DNA of 64,000 nt from Parasphingopyxis algicola (lineage in GTDB: Bacteria; Pseudomonadota; Alphaproteobacteria; Sphingomonadales; Sphingomonadaceae). The notes under the pieces are model-generated. The model ran no database searches. It was not told the DNA's origin and was given only the letters and a program-made list of their open reading frames with translations. The DNA lies in NCBI RefSeq assembly GCF_013378075.1, contig NZ_CP051131.1, forward strand, positions 558,001 through 622,000, given 5' to 3'. Both the position numbers and the translations under genes were made by a program. Numbering within the stretch: the stretch's first letter is position 1; each line of letters begins with the position of its first letter. Shown one piece after another: positions 63,811 through 64,000 of this stretch.

Positions 63811-64000
63811 TTACCTCGATCCGCCCGACCGCGGCGGACGGCCGGATACGGCGATGCCATCCTCGGATTTGTCGCCAAAGGCGTCCTTGGTCATCTCGGC
63901 GATACCGCCCAGCGTCCCGATCAGCTGGGTCGCTTCGACCGGGAACAGGATCGTTTTCGCGTTAGGCGAGTTGGCGAAAGCTTCGACGGTTTTGACATAA
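63811..64000 (-). CDS. SPFH/Band 7 (stomatin-like) protein, C-terminal part
   Basis: Partial at the 5' end: only about 62 C-terminal residues are in the window. They read YVKTVEAFANSPNAKTILFP then VEATQLIGTLGGIAEM, matching the conserved C-terminal region of membrane SPFH proteins, and end in a GRPPRSGGSR tail. Paired with NfeD downstream. The membrane anchor and SPFH domain lie beyond the edge. Confidence 0.8.
   Translation of the reverse strand, partial: YVKTVEAFANSPNAKTILFPVEATQLIGTLGGIAEMTKDAFGDKSEDGIAVSGRPPRSGGSR

Noticed and set aside
1-64000. CRISPR arrays, prophage, integrase, transposases
   Set aside because: No regularly spaced direct repeats and no phage or transposase proteins were seen on either strand.

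Overview
The window looks like chromosome from a sphingomonad-type alphaproteobacterium. It is GC-rich and densely packed, with almost no spacer between genes. The case rests on gene content and order: clpP-clpX-lon-hup, a chvI-chvG-rapZ-EIIA-HPr run diverging from pckA, a compact ccmCDEFGHI cluster, and an exosortase A (XrtA) exopolysaccharide locus of the kind found in Sphingomonas/Erythrobacter relatives. No rRNA, CRISPR array, prophage or insertion sequence was seen. Gene names come from reading translations and motifs; no database search was run.

Layout. (1) 81-2281: an AmpG-like permease and a small Cys-containing conserved protein behind a Fur-like dyad. (2) 2282-9075, minus strand: a tightly overlapped run lapA > pyrF > unknown exported protein > trpF > trpB > trpA > accD > folC. 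(3) 9265-17518, plus strand: tRNA-Leu, tig with a histone-like tail, a glycosyltransferase, the proteostasis genes clpP, clpX and lon (heat-shock-like promoters before clpP and lon), hup, tRNA-Val and tRNA-His. (4) 17568-28755: leucine-type dehydrogenase, DMT exporter, cytochrome c maturation genes ccmC-I, ald, kup, a MobA-like nucleotidyltransferase and a 2H phosphoesterase. (5) 28769-30477: DUF3775-like protein, tRNA-Met, trxB. (6) 30474-48860: the XrtA locus. A minus-strand arm (GNAT, acyl carrier protein, two hydrolases) diverges from a plus-strand arm (acyl-CoA ligase, PLP decarboxylase, polysaccharide export, chain length, tyrosine kinase, beta-barrel, ATPase, deacetylase, FemAB, glycosyltransferase, XrtA-EpsI fusion, asparagine-synthase-like amidotransferase). 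(7) 48848-53561: truA, fmt, recR, def and rmuC, with two palindromic repeat elements. (8) 61501 down to 53747, minus strand: a ten-gene chain chvI > chvG > rapZ > EIIA > HPr > TrmH-type methylase > membrane alpha/beta hydrolase > cytochrome P450 > 31-residue lipoprotein > larger lipoprotein. (9) 61693-64000: pckA, an NfeD protein, and the C-terminus of an SPFH protein cut by the window edge.

How it works together. The largest coherent system is the XrtA locus. It pairs machinery for making and exporting an exopolysaccharide and processing PEP-CTERM proteins with a carrier-protein module (ligase, ACP, PLP decarboxylase, hydrolases, two FemAB/GNAT acyltransferases). That module plausibly makes and transfers an amine or acyl decoration whose chemistry is not known to me. 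The second notable unit is the ChvIG/nitrogen-PTS chain. It lacks hprK, continues without a break into a P450 and lipoproteins, and contains a methylase whose only plausible full-length start is a CTG codon three bases after the HPr stop.
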